This document shows positions 28,245 through 36,569 of a DNA stretch of 64,000 nucleotides, piece by piece (the first letter of the stretch is position 1; each line of letters opens with the position of its first letter). The notes under the pieces were generated by a model that saw only the letters and a program-made list of their open reading frames with translations, was not told where the DNA came from and made no database searches. Position numbers and translations under genes: made by a program. This DNA is from Prevotella histicola JCM 15637 = DNF00424 (GTDB taxonomy: Bacteria; Bacteroidota; Bacteroidia; Bacteroidales; Bacteroidaceae): contig NZ_BAJX01000011.1 in NCBI RefSeq assembly GCF_000613925.1, positions 1-64,000 of the forward strand, in the 5' to 3' direction.

Positions 28245-28659
28245 GAACAGTTGCCCGTCAGTCCTCCTTTCTATCATAAGATGATAAGGAATGTTTAGTT
28301 CAGAAATAACTTTACAGTTTTTTGAGGGCTATGATGGCATGACAAACGAAAACAGATAAAAAGCGTCTTTGTAACCTATAGATAATCAAACAGTTACAAA
28401 TGGCATAGTAATTAATTATAAAATTGTATCTAATTGAAAATAAAGAAGTTACCTTGTTGGTATAACTAAACAGGTAACGATTTGGAAACGAGCGAGCTAC
28501 TTCAAGTTGCTGTTTTCTACCTAACAAAGAACGCTTGTTATTCTATCTGCAAAGATAATACTTTGTTACCGAATAACAAGCGTTCTTGATGAAAAACACA
28601 CATAATTTTACCAGCTTGAATGAAACAAGTGGTTGGACTTATAGTTTCTACTTACAAAT
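28245..28659. other. Non-coding junction between polyene operon and mobile element
   Basis: No gene supported. It contains a stem-loop CTTTGTAACC...GTTACAAA near 28368-28402, a GTTACC-rich stretch at 28450-28480 and the inverted repeat and proposed element end described separately. Confidence 0.55.
28527..28587. repeat. Perfect 16-bp inverted repeat around the proposed left attachment site
   Basis: AAGAACGCTTGTTATT (28527-28542) and AATAACAAGCGTTCTT (28572-28587) are exact reverse complements flanking a 29-nt centre that holds GCAAAG (28549-28554). The right element end near 50.25-50.30 kb has a related layout (ACGCTTTAATT ... AATTAAAGCGT around GCAAAGTTAC). Arm-type or core sites for the integrase are one reading; a transcription terminator is the alternative. 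Confidence 0.5.
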
Positions 28660-28941
28660 CTAAAACTTTTCGCCTTGTAATGCTATCCAGTTTGAACATT
28701 CTGAGGAAATAGTCCTTTTTAGATTTGCATTAAGCATCTTACATACGTTCTTTATTATATTATGGACATCCTCCTTGGTGGTATTTCTCTTTAGTAATGT
28801 GGTATTCGGCAAATAACACCTCGTACCATTATTACCTATGATTATATCCTTAAAACCATACTCTTCAATTAATGTATTCCTAACTTCGGTATGTCTGCTA
28901 TCTATATCGTAGGTTAACAGCACATTGTATGTTCTTTCCAT
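28660..28941 (-). CDS. Small protein, possibly Cas2/VapD-like fold, element-borne
   Basis: 93 residues from the ATG at 28941 (MERTYNVLLTYDID). The longer reading from 29001 adds an unlikely leader. The N-terminal strand NVLLTYDIDSRHTEVRNTLIEEYGFKD resembles the first strand-helix of Cas2/VapD ferredoxin-like proteins, but no cas genes are near. It lies downstream of the relaxase gene at the left end of the element. Function not recognised; the fold assignment is only a visual similarity. Confidence 0.5.
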   Translation of the reverse strand: MERTYNVLLTYDIDSRHTEVRNTLIEEYGFKDIIIGNNGTRCYLPNTTLLKRNTTKEDVHNIIKNVCKMLNANLKRTISSECSNWIALQGEKF

Positions 28942-29025
28942 ATTGTTTGTATTAATAGTTAATAAATTCTTATTGTCAACTAGCAAATAATGTGCCAACA
29001 ATGAAAGTATTGCTATTCAAATTTT

Positions 29026-30087
29026 CTACAGCCTTCGTCCTTTCTTTTTCCTATTGGCTTGGTATCTGAGCTTACGTTGCCATGCGGTCTCGGCATAGTC
29101 CTCGCCATGTGTCATTGGCGTAATCATTCCACCTACTCCCTCCACCAATTCATCGGCTGCGCTGATAGCTGTATCTGCCACCGCTCTTATAGCCTGTGCG
29201 ATTTGTGGAGTATCCTCCGTTGCTCGTGGGCTGTATGAAAGTCTTGGGGGTACGAGTTGATAGCCAGCATCCTTAGTATCTGTATGCTCTGACGATTTGC
29301 GTATTACTTGGGCAGATACATTCGTCTCGGCTTTCTGACTTGCCTCGAAATTCTTTTGCAAGGAATGGTAGCCAAACTCCCTGCCCACTTCCGATGCCTT
29401 GAAAGATTGTCCGCCAAATGAGAACTTCAAACCATAGACCTTGCCCTGCTTGTTCTTCATGCGCTCAATGGTGATGCTGTTCTTGTTCAACTCGTAAAGG
29501 AACATGGAATGCCCCGTGATACCTGTATCTTTATACTTCTCAAGCAAGGCATAACAAATCTTCTGCACCTGCTGCTTTGTCTGTTCTCTCGTTAGATTGG
29601 CTTTTGACTTTTGGTATTTCTTCTCCGCCTTGACCTCCTTTGCGATAGTCAAGTTTTTCTCTCTGCTTATTTCCTCCGCCACTTTTGCTGCCTTGTTGCT
29701 CACAAAGGTGGTATCATAGACCTCTCCGTACAGACTGATGCGGTTGGCAATGATATGGATATGCCTGTTGTCGGTGTCCTTGTGCGTTACCGCTACCCAT
29801 TGGTGGTTGTCAAGTCCCATTCGCTTGGCAAACAGATGAGCTATTCCCATAAGCTCGGATACAGGCAGTCTTTTCTCGTCCTGCGGTGCGATGCCTATTT
29901 CGATGCGGAGAAACTTGTTCCTGCAACGGTTGTTATAGTCGCTGACCACTTTCATTTCCTCGTAGATAGTCTTTGGCTCCCTGCTGCAAAGGTTGTGGAA
30001 GGCAAGCCGACTGCCGAGTTTGCCTTCCCTAAATATATAGTCCAAAGCCGTGCTACCATGCGCTATCGCCTTGCATTTACCTATCAT
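29026..30087 (-). CDS. Relaxase/mobilization nuclease (MobB-like)
   Basis: 353 residues. AVTHKDTDNRHIHIIANR contains the H-x-D-T-D-N-x-H-x-H metal-binding signature of MobP/MobB relaxases. The N-terminal MIGKCKAIAHGSTALDY matches the part carrying the catalytic Tyr of Bacteroides mobilization proteins. It nicks oriT and leads the strand into the recipient. Overlaps the upstream accessory gene by 11 nt. Confidence 0.85.
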   Translation of the reverse strand: MIGKCKAIAHGSTALDYIFREGKLGSRLAFHNLCSREPKTIYEEMKVVSDYNNRCRNKFLRIEIGIAPQDEKRLPVSELMGIAHLFAKRMGLDNHQWVAVTHKDTDNRHIHIIANRISLYGEVYDTTFVSNKAAKVAEEISREKNLTIAKEVKAEKKYQKSKANLTREQTKQQVQKICYALLEKYKDTGITGHSMFLYELNKNSITIERMKNKQGKVYGLKFSFGGQSFKASEVGREFGYHSLQKNFEASQKAETNVSAQVIRKSSEHTDTKDAGYQLVPPRLSYSPRATEDTPQIAQAIRAVADTAISAADELVEGVGGMITPMTHGEDYAETAWQRKLRYQANRKKKGRRL

Positions 30088-30502
30088 CTCTCTTCATATT
30101 TAAGACCTTATATATCTCATCATCCACACGAAAATGAGGGTCGTAAAACCGCTTAAATGCCTCTTTGGCACATAGTGAAAGGTTCTTTGTGATATGTACC
30201 CACCTTTCATCCTTGACCTTGATGAGATTGGAAATCTGCCCATAGAACCTTCCTGTATGCTGGAGAATGGTAATGGCTTCCCTTTCATTGTCGGTCATCT
30301 TAGGAACGGCTGCCACTTCTCCGTTAAGGAGTATTTCCCGACAATAATCGGAGAACTTACGCCCCGCACTTTCCGCCTTTGACTTGATACGTTGCTTTTC
30401 CTCTAAGGTGCATCTTACCTTGATGAACTCTGTCTTATTCATCTTCTGCTCTTCCTTATTCTGTTGCTGCCATTTGGCAATCTTTTTATTATATCTGTTC
30501 AT
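30077..30502 (-). CDS. Mobilization accessory protein (MobA/MobC-like)
   Basis: 141 residues as read from 30502, or about 121 from the internal ATG (MNKTEFIKVRCTLEEKQRIKSKAESAGRKFSDYCREILL). The quoted part has the look of a ribbon-helix-helix DNA-binding relaxosome protein. It would bind oriT and recruit the relaxase encoded immediately downstream. Confidence 0.75.
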   Translation of the reverse strand: MNRYNKKIAKWQQQNKEEQKMNKTEFIKVRCTLEEKQRIKSKAESAGRKFSDYCREILLNGEVAAVPKMTDNEREAITILQHTGRFYGQISNLIKVKDERWVHITKNLSLCAKEAFKRFYDPHFRVDDEIYKVLNMKRDDR

Positions 30503-30840
30503 ATAAGTTTCTTTGAAAGTTAATCATTATAGATGATTCATTGTCTCTTAATTCTTGAATACTAACCGATGAGAACGGAGTGATTACGGTCTTATCTCCC
30601 CGACAATCTAACGAGGGGAGCTGGGTGCAGTTTGTGGGTACAAACTGACGTCTTGCAATGCTACCGAACAAACCATTTACGCTTAAAACGTTTTATAGCT
30701 TAAAAACGAATGCCGTGCATTCTATGACTAACTGCATTCGTGGCATTCTCACAGAGAACTAAACCGAAGAAGAAAAGGTAGACCTATTTTGAAGAAAGGG
30801 TAGACCTTTTTCCAGAAAACCGTCTACCTTTTCTTACGGC
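30503..30840. other. Candidate oriT region of the mobilizable element
   Basis: A 338-nt non-coding stretch upstream of the mob operon, the usual place of oriT. It holds CAGTTTGT-GGGT-ACAAACTG (30628-30647, perfect 8-bp arms) next to CTCCCC...GGGGAG (about 30595-30620). Further left-arm-like repeats are GCATTC/GAATGC (30710-30750) and three units related to AAAAGGTAGACCTTTT (30773-30836). No nic site can be named with certainty. Confidence 0.45.
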
Positions 30841-31275
30841 TTACAGTCTTCTCCATTTCTCTATGTCCTCACCATATTCCTCCAGATGCTGACGAACGAT
30901 GTTCTCAACGAAGCTTGAAAGGTTGCTGCCCCTGTCGCCTAATCTACGCACAATGAAGTCGGCACGCTCCTGTGTTTCCCTACTCAGATAGACTGCCTTA
31001 CGGTTGTTTAACTTGGTCGGCACAAGATAGGCTTGCTTGTAGGCTTCAAGTGTTTTCTTTCTCATCTTGGCACTGATGCGTTTCTGAATGGTTACGTTCT
31101 CAGCATTCCGTGCAGGCTCGGAGTGCATGGTATTCTCTGTATCCTGCTTGTTTGTTGGGCTTTCTCTTTCAGGGACCGCAGTCGCTTCTTGTGAAGTAGA
31201 TTCGTTCTCTGTTTCATCTTCCACACCCAAGAACCATGAAAGGTCTTTGTCGCTCATCATAGTTTCCATTTCCAT
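30841..31275 (-). CDS. DUF3408 protein of mobilizable/conjugative elements
   Basis: 144 residues. An acidic, low-complexity N-terminal half (residues 1-60) is followed by a C-terminal domain KAVYLSRETQERADFIVRRLGDRGSNLSSFVENIVRQHLEEYGEDIEKWRRL, the typical DUF3408 ending with a ribbon-helix-helix look. Common in Bacteroides integrative elements next to mobilization genes. Confidence 0.75.
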   Translation of the reverse strand: MEMETMMSDKDLSWFLGVEDETENESTSQEATAVPERESPTNKQDTENTMHSEPARNAENVTIQKRISAKMRKKTLEAYKQAYLVPTKLNNRKAVYLSRETQERADFIVRRLGDRGSNLSSFVENIVRQHLEEYGEDIEKWRRL

Positions 31276-31277
31276 TT

Positions 31278-32252
31278 CTATTTCATTTTAAGTTTGACTT
31301 GTTTTGATTTCTTGTTTTGTCCTGTAATTGATATGTGTGTCTGTTTCTGCGCTTTCCGTTTCTGCTGCTCACGGACACGGCTGACATGATATTCGTTGAG
31401 ATCCTTGAAGTCTTTGTAATGTATGTTCATATCCTCAACATGGAAGCCTGCCTTTATGAAATCTTGAACAGTCCTCCGTCCTGCTTCGTCATTGTCAAGG
31501 AAGGCACGGATATGGGTGAGGTGTCGGTCATTCAAATAACGGATAGTCCTTGCCACGTTGCTCACGGAGTTCATCACAAAGCAGTGGTTGGTAATCTCTT
31601 CTTTCATCGAAAGGAAGGATAGGAAGTCCATGAAGCCTTCAAAGATACATACTGGCTCCGCTCTATCCGTGAATATCGGAGTAATGTCCTTCGGAGCTAT
31701 CGTTCCCTTGAACGTCTTGTCGTCCCGAAGCTCATAGCCGCCAGAGAGATTGGCAAAGCCAATGGCTTGGTAGTGCCTACCCCTTACCTCATAGCTGATA
31801 CATTTGAGGAAAGGCATAGCCTTTTCCAAGTTGATGCAACGCACCTTTGTAAGGTACTCCTGAAAATGTGGTGGTAGGGTGTCTGATATTTCTATCAGTC
31901 TCCTTGCTCCATTTACAGCCATTACAGGTTGGGAATTATTTGACACGAAGTCATTAAGAGAACTATATGTGCTATTATCGGGAGCGTTCTGCCCCAAACG
32001 ACGGATGGCTTCCGATAGCGTGCATCCCTCCATACGCATACAGAGGTCGATTATGCTTCCGCCCCTGCCTTCGCCATAATCTATCCAAAGGTTCTTCTCA
32101 GTGTCCACCTTAAAACTCGGATGCGTTTCCTCCCTGAGCGGTGAGCGGTACAGCGCATAGGAAGGTGTCCTACGTACAGGCTTGATGCCTTTCCTTTCAA
32201 GATACTTCACGATGGGGTATCGCTTGATACGTGATAAATCTTCTTCTTTCAT
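31278..32252 (-). CDS. CHC2/TOPRIM-type primase-like protein
   Basis: 324 residues. N-terminal CHC2-like region (IVKYLERKGIKPVRRTPSYALYRSPLREETHPSFKVD, then WIDYGEGRGGSIIDLCMRMEG) with the zinc cysteines reduced. TOPRIM: VCIFEGFMDFLSFLS (Glu) and HIRAFLDNDEAGRRTV (DxD-type). These proteins prime replication of excised mobilizable elements. Two nt from the DUF3408 start. Confidence 0.8.
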   Translation of the reverse strand: MKEEDLSRIKRYPIVKYLERKGIKPVRRTPSYALYRSPLREETHPSFKVDTEKNLWIDYGEGRGGSIIDLCMRMEGCTLSEAIRRLGQNAPDNSTYSSLNDFVSNNSQPVMAVNGARRLIEISDTLPPHFQEYLTKVRCINLEKAMPFLKCISYEVRGRHYQAIGFANLSGGYELRDDKTFKGTIAPKDITPIFTDRAEPVCIFEGFMDFLSFLSMKEEITNHCFVMNSVSNVARTIRYLNDRHLTHIRAFLDNDEAGRRTVQDFIKAGFHVEDMNIHYKDFKDLNEYHVSRVREQQKRKAQKQTHISITGQNKKSKQVKLKMK

Positions 32253-32434
32253 TGTTTTAATACTTTAATGGGTTGAATGATAATTATTTATGTTTATCTG
32301 TTTTTGGGGTTTTACCTTTTCCAAAGTTTTCCCCCTCCAAACTTTTTCATCTTTCTTCTTACTACATACTATTTTGTGATAAGTGATTGATAATCAGTAT
32401 TACTTTGTAGTATAAGACAATACTACACATTCTA

Positions 32435-33700
32435 CTACATTTGGCTACTACAAGTTTGAAGGAGCGGGCATGGCAAGATTTTCCTAATCTTGTAGACATA
32501 GATGGGGCTACTACCGTTTCTTCGTTTGCTCACCTTTATGTATCCTGCTTTCTTCAAGGCTTCGCCCATACGCTTGGCAACAAGTGGTTGGTGAGTATAA
32601 ACGCCCAAATAAGTGAGTATCTCCGTAGTGGTCATTAACGAATAACTTTCATCCTCCGTTGGCTTTTCAAAACAACGCAACAAAAGCTCCATCTCTGCAG
32701 TCTGTACTTGAAAGTCCTCACTCTCTCTGTATAGTTCGGCAATCTCATCATCATCAAACCAATAGCGAAAACCTGACTTTAACAGGGCTTTGGCTTCAGC
32801 ATAGACATTGTCCATTGAAATACGCTTGGCTTTCTCTATGTCTATGGAAAGAACTTCAAAGGGCAGGAAGCGTCTGCTTCCTGTAGGGTCTGTAAGAAAA
32901 TCATTGCCGTTCACCGATGCAACGAAACTTGCCAAGTGGGGATGTTCCTCCACATACTTGTCGTAGGGCATACGGTATTTGACCATCGGGCAGGTAATGA
33001 GGTTCTTCAGCTCATTCTCATCACGTTTATTTAGAGCTTTGAGTTGGTCGTCGATGTTTACTATGAGGTTCTGTCCTATATAGGTGAGTGTGTCTTTCTC
33101 CTGCGGATATATTTTTCCTGTGTAACTGTAACCGTGCAGTGCTGGGGGACAGAGCAAATCCAAGAATGTAGTTTTGAACTTGCCCTGCTCACCTGTCAAC
33201 ACAAGGCAGGTATGATTACGGCACTCACGGTCGTCCATCGCATTGGCGACCACCGCCACAAGCCATTTGGTAAGATACGGCAACCATTTGTTAGAATTAC
33301 GGACAACAACGCAGCTTGCCAAATCGGGAATCGCTTTCAATGAAAAGGGAGAACTACTGCTTACATCCACCAATGGCAATCCCTTGAAATACTCCTGTAT
33401 GGGATTGATACGTGGAGAGAAGCTGCTCTCGATAATTGAATAGAGGTTGTCGGAAGATGTGATAATCCCCACATCGTTGTCAAGTTCCCTGCGGAGCGTG
33501 TTGATTTCATAGCGCCCCACCTTTGTGAAATCGCTGCTATTCATTCTGCGGTATTCGGTTCGTCCCAATACCGTGTTGTATCTGAACTCATAGCGAGAGG
33601 AGAGATAGGCTTCTATCTCCGAGTTCTTGGAAAACTTCCTTCTTGTATGAAATTCGCTGTTTCCGCCCTCAGATTTGCCTTTATCTGCATTCTTCTTCAT
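32435..33700 (-). CDS. VapE/virulence-associated E-family ATPase
   Basis: 421 residues. LVLTGEQGKFKTTFLDLL is the Walker A loop (G-x-x-G-x-x-K-T), LIVNIDDQL the Walker B, FVASVNGNDFLTDPTGSRRFLPFEV the sensor/arginine-finger region. The C-terminal part (TTTEILTYLGVYTHQPLVAKRMGEALKKAGY) is a winged helix. Superfamily 3-type helicase used with the neighbouring primase for replication or regulation of the element. Confidence 0.8.
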   Translation of the reverse strand: MKKNADKGKSEGGNSEFHTRRKFSKNSEIEAYLSSRYEFRYNTVLGRTEYRRMNSSDFTKVGRYEINTLRRELDNDVGIITSSDNLYSIIESSFSPRINPIQEYFKGLPLVDVSSSSPFSLKAIPDLASCVVVRNSNKWLPYLTKWLVAVVANAMDDRECRNHTCLVLTGEQGKFKTTFLDLLCPPALHGYSYTGKIYPQEKDTLTYIGQNLIVNIDDQLKALNKRDENELKNLITCPMVKYRMPYDKYVEEHPHLASFVASVNGNDFLTDPTGSRRFLPFEVLSIDIEKAKRISMDNVYAEAKALLKSGFRYWFDDDEIAELYRESEDFQVQTAEMELLLRCFEKPTEDESYSLMTTTEILTYLGVYTHQPLVAKRMGEALKKAGYIKVSKRRNGSSPIYVYKIRKILPCPLLQTCSSQM

Positions 33701-34131
33701 TATATGATTGGTTTGGTTTCAAAGAGTGAAGTTATGAAGAGAACAGGAAAGTGCCAAGCATTCGGAGAGTGCTTGCATAATGTTGCGCACATTGGCAATG
33801 AATTTCTCACGGATTTCAGGTAGGAAACTGTCGGAAAGCATGGATTTAAGCCCCAAACAAGAGGACAAGTATAGAAATGATGCAAGAAAGGAATGTGTTT
33901 ATTTGCTCCAATCCGAATAGCATTGCGTCAGATAAAACGGATATGATAAAATGGAGTATGGAGGCAAAGAAAGAGAGCGACAATCCCTTTGTCTTTTCCT
34001 TGTTTTTCCCTGTATTTCCTTGCTGCTCTCTCGTGCTTTGAAGTATGGCAAACACATCATACTTTTGCAGACAGAAACGTGCATTAAGGCGCAATACAAA
34101 AAGGAATTACAAACAAAACAACAATAAAATT
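33701..34131. other. Divergent intergenic region, promoter of the HTH genes
   Basis: No well-supported gene. A 40-codon reverse frame (33841 to 33719, MLSDSFLPEIREKF...) is possible but unsupported. On the plus strand TACTTTTG at 34070-34077 matches the -7 consensus and lies 55 nt before the first HTH gene. Confidence 0.45.
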
Positions 34132-34419
34132 ATGGGATATTTTATCATTACGGATTCAAACTGGGCAAAGCTGAGGAACGAGATACTCAGCCTTGCCGAG
34201 ACATGCCACAAGGCATTCGGGGAACAAAGCAGGCATACCGATTGGCTGCACAACGGGGATGTGTGCAGGCTGCTCAACATCAGCAAGCGTACCTTACAGC
34301 ACTATCGTGATACGGGTGTCTTGCCCTTTGCCCAAATCGGGCATAAGTGCTACTACAAGCGTGAGGATGTAGAATGGCTGTTACAGACAAAATCGGAGAA
34401 ATCAAAAACAGACAAATAA
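34132..34419 (+). CDS. Excisionase-like helix-turn-helix protein 1
   Basis: 95 residues from ATG 34132 (upstream in-frame codons from 34045 overlap the promoter). WLHNGDVCRLLNISKRTLQHYRDTGVLPFAQIGHKCYYKREDVEWLL is the MerR/excisionase-type winged helix (HTH_17). Proteins of this kind control excision of Bacteroides elements. Confidence 0.8.
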   Translation: MGYFIITDSNWAKLRNEILSLAETCHKAFGEQSRHTDWLHNGDVCRLLNISKRTLQHYRDTGVLPFAQIGHKCYYKREDVEWLLQTKSEKSKTDK

Positions 34420-34446
34420 AAGAACGAGAAATAAGACAAGAGAACG

Positions 34447-34737
34447 ATGGAACAGGTAAGGGACTTAAACATGGAGGCTGACGATATGCAGGTGGTGCTG
34501 TCCGCTATCAGCAGTGTAAGTAGAAGGATAAAGGAAGTAGCACAGACCCACAAACCGCTGTTTGGTGGAGAACATTTCCTCACAGGTAAAGAAGTATGCG
34601 AGAGGCTGTATATCAGTCCTCGCACCTTGCAGGACTATCGGGATAGGGGAATTATCCCCTATACTCAGTTTGCAGGGAAGATACTCTATAAGGAGTCGGA
34701 TTTGGAAAGGTTGTTGGAGGATAACTATAAGGAGTAG
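34447..34737 (+). CDS. Excisionase-like helix-turn-helix protein 2
   Basis: 96 residues. FLTGKEVCERLYISPRTLQDYRDRGIIPYTQFAGKILYKESDLERLLE is a second HTH_17 domain, paralogous to the preceding gene. An N-terminal helix (residues 1-35) may mediate pairing. Same operon, 27 nt apart. Confidence 0.8.
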   Translation: MEQVRDLNMEADDMQVVLSAISSVSRRIKEVAQTHKPLFGGEHFLTGKEVCERLYISPRTLQDYRDRGIIPYTQFAGKILYKESDLERLLEDNYKE

Positions 34738-34798
34738 CAAACATGTTCTCTTCTGAATATGTTATAAAATCTAAAATAATCAACAATGTGATTGATTA

Positions 34799-34814
34799 TT
34801 ACACTTTTGTGTAA
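34799..34814. promoter_or_regulatory. LuxR-type operator palindrome, site 1 (thiF promoter)
   Basis: TTACACTTTTGTGTAA, arms TTACAC/GTGTAA. Its centre is 34.5 bp upstream of the TTTG in the -7 box TACTTTTG (34837-34844), the same spacing as at the GNAT and outer-membrane-protein promoters. Confidence 0.7.
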
Positions 34815-34836
34815 TGTATATATGCTTTATTACATC

Positions 34837-34844
34837 TACTTTTG
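34837..34844 (+). promoter_or_regulatory. -7 box TACTTTTG of the thiF-like gene
   Basis: Matches TAnnTTTG. It starts 28 nt before ATG 34865 and lies downstream of palindrome site 1. No clear -33 TTTG is present; the palindrome occupies that area, which fits activator-dependent transcription. Confidence 0.6.
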
Positions 34845-34864
34845 CCTAAAATAATTGTTTCATT

Positions 34865-35614
34865 ATGGAAGAAAGATACAGCAGAAACAGGCTCTATATG
34901 AGTGAGAAAGAGCAAAGTGTGATAAAGGATTATAAGATATTCCTTGGTGGTGCAGGTATCGGCAGCATTGTGGCAGAATGTGCCTTGCGGTTTGGCTTCG
35001 AGCATATTACCATTGTTGATGGCGATAAGGTAGAGCAAAGCAACCTGAACAGGCAGAACTATACAGAGAATGATATTGGCAGATACAAGGCTGAGTGCTT
35101 GGCTGAGCGTTTGCTAAGCATCAATCCTGATGCACAGATAGATTACCATACAGAGTTCCTTAACCCTGATAACATCGAAGAGATGCTGAATGGGCATAAT
35201 GTAGCCATCAATGCATTGGACTTTAAGGATAAAACTCCATTCGTCTTTGATGAAATTTGCAAAGAAAGAAAAATCCCAGTACTGCACCCATACAACTTTG
35301 GTTGGGCTGGCTTTGTTACGGTTGTAGACCCATTGGGGCATTCTTTATCTGAACTGACTGAAGAGCCAAAGGGATTTGAATTAAAGGTAGCTGAGTATGT
35401 TACTGGACACGGGGCTTTTTGGAATCAACCTAAAGAGTGGTTAGACAAAATTGTAACCCAATATAAAAAGGAAAGCGAAATGCTTCCACCTCCACAACTG
35501 TCCATAGCATCATGGATTGCAGCAGGCTTGTGTACAACGGCAATGTACAATCTTGCTACAGGAAAACCTGTGAACTATTTTCCTAAATTCTATCTCTCTT
35601 CGCTTTTGCCGTAA
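34865..35614 (+). CDS. Stand-alone ThiF/E1-like adenylyltransferase
   Basis: 249 residues. FLGGAGIGSIVAECALRFGF is the nucleotide-binding glycine loop; VDGDKVEQSNLNRQNYTENDIGRYKAE contains the Asp, Asn and Arg residues of the E1 adenylation site. AINALDFKDKTPF replaces the usual ND-x-D switch. The two zinc-binding CxxC pairs of ThiF/MoeB are not seen. It adenylates a carboxyl group of a peptide, ubiquitin-like protein or small acid; the partner is unknown. Convergent with the LuxR gene (10 nt apart) and under the shared palindrome. Confidence 0.75.
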   Translation: MEERYSRNRLYMSEKEQSVIKDYKIFLGGAGIGSIVAECALRFGFEHITIVDGDKVEQSNLNRQNYTENDIGRYKAECLAERLLSINPDAQIDYHTEFLNPDNIEEMLNGHNVAINALDFKDKTPFVFDEICKERKIPVLHPYNFGWAGFVTVVDPLGHSLSELTEEPKGFELKVAEYVTGHGAFWNQPKEWLDKIVTQYKKESEMLPPPQLSIASWIAAGLCTTAMYNLATGKPVNYFPKFYLSSLLP

Positions 35615-35623
35615 GTTATTTTT

Positions 35624-36379
35624 TCAGAAGAGTTTGTTTAAGGTAGCTCTTGAAATAGCTTCGGTGATATTCGTCACGCCTAATTTGTCAAAGGCGTGGC
35701 GTTTATAGGTTTTGATAGAATCTAACGAGCGGCACATTCTGTTCGCAATTTCCGTCATGGTAAGCCCTGCTGCTGATAACCGTAGCACTTCAAGTTCTTC
35801 TTCTTTGAGTGATATTCCATCACGTTCTTTCCACCGATGCCCTTCGAAAGAATATTTCCAATAGTTAAGATTACCCTTTTTGTGAAACTCTACATGTCCC
35901 ACTGTTTTATGTGAAGATAGTGATACGACACACATACCAATCCATATCTTGCCTTCATCTGTCAATAGAATGGGAGTAAGCTGGTGATTAATCAACTTAC
36001 TTTTTGTTCCACTCTTCAGATGAAAATGATATGACATGGAACATTGGTATTTATCAACATTGTCGAAAGTATCAAAGAACTTAAACCCACTTTTATTCAG
36101 CTCAACAAGCATTTTTAGTTCTTCCTCTGGTACATATTTCAAATAAAAACTATACCCCAATTCCTTCACCTCCTTTGCTGTATGACCACAAAGAAACAAA
36201 GGATTATCTGATACATAAAGAAACTCCTGCTTATAATAGTCTATCAAATAAATGCTCTGATAGGTTACACGTGCAAAGGACTCTACTGTATGAATCAATG
36301 TTGACAATACATTTGAATCGTAATCTGGTGCATTACGCACGGTGTTCGATGCTATAAAGAAATCTTTTATGTCTGTCAT
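35624..36379 (-). CDS. PAS-LuxR-type transcriptional regulator
   Basis: 251 residues from the ATG at 36379 (MTDIKDFF). A longer reading to 36451 would run through the proposed promoter. Residues about 40-130 look like a PAS sensor (SIYLIDYYKQEFLYVSDNPLFLCGHTAKEV). The C-terminus, ISLKEEELEVLRLSAAGLTMTEIANRMCRSLDSIKTYKRHAFDKLGVTNITEAI, is a clear LuxR/GerE HTH. The likely -7 box is TACTTTTG on the minus strand at 36427-36420. It probably binds the TTACAC-N4-GTGTAA palindromes that flank it and control its neighbours. Confidence 0.82.
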   Translation of the reverse strand: MTDIKDFFIASNTVRNAPDYDSNVLSTLIHTVESFARVTYQSIYLIDYYKQEFLYVSDNPLFLCGHTAKEVKELGYSFYLKYVPEEELKMLVELNKSGFKFFDTFDNVDKYQCSMSYHFHLKSGTKSKLINHQLTPILLTDEGKIWIGMCVVSLSSHKTVGHVEFHKKGNLNYWKYSFEGHRWKERDGISLKEEELEVLRLSAAGLTMTEIANRMCRSLDSIKTYKRHAFDKLGVTNITEAISRATLNKLF

Positions 36380-36456
36380 ATATGCTAAACGTGCTAAGAT
36401 TCTCTGATATATTTCACTACAAAAGTACATTTTTAATGCGAAATACCGCAAAAAGA

Positions 36457-36472
36457 TTACACAAAAGTGTAA
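36457..36472. promoter_or_regulatory. LuxR-type operator palindrome, site 2
   Basis: TTACACAAAAGTGTAA in the luxR-GNAT intergenic region. Its centre lies exactly 39 bp from site 3, the distance also found between sites 4 and 5. For the minus-strand luxR promoter it is 41.5 bp from the TTTG of the -7 box. Confidence 0.7.
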
Positions 36473-36495
36473 AAAACAAAGAGAGAAATGAAGAT

Positions 36496-36511
36496 TTACA
36501 CAAAAGTGTAA
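36496..36511. promoter_or_regulatory. LuxR-type operator palindrome, site 3 (GNAT promoter)
   Basis: TTACACAAAAGTGTAA; centre 34.5 bp upstream of the TTTG of the -7 box TATTTTTG (36534-36541). Confidence 0.72.
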
Positions 36512-36533
36512 TAGGTGATATTTGCATAAGAAG

Positions 36534-36541
36534 TATTTTTG
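36534..36541 (+). promoter_or_regulatory. -7 box TATTTTTG of the GNAT gene
   Basis: Matches TAnnTTTG. It lies 28 nt before ATG 36570 and 34.5 bp downstream of the centre of palindrome site 3. A second, weaker candidate GATATTTG lies at 36517-36524, but its spacing to the palindrome differs. Confidence 0.55.
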
Positions 36542-36569
36542 CCATATAAATCAAGAAACAAAAAGCATT

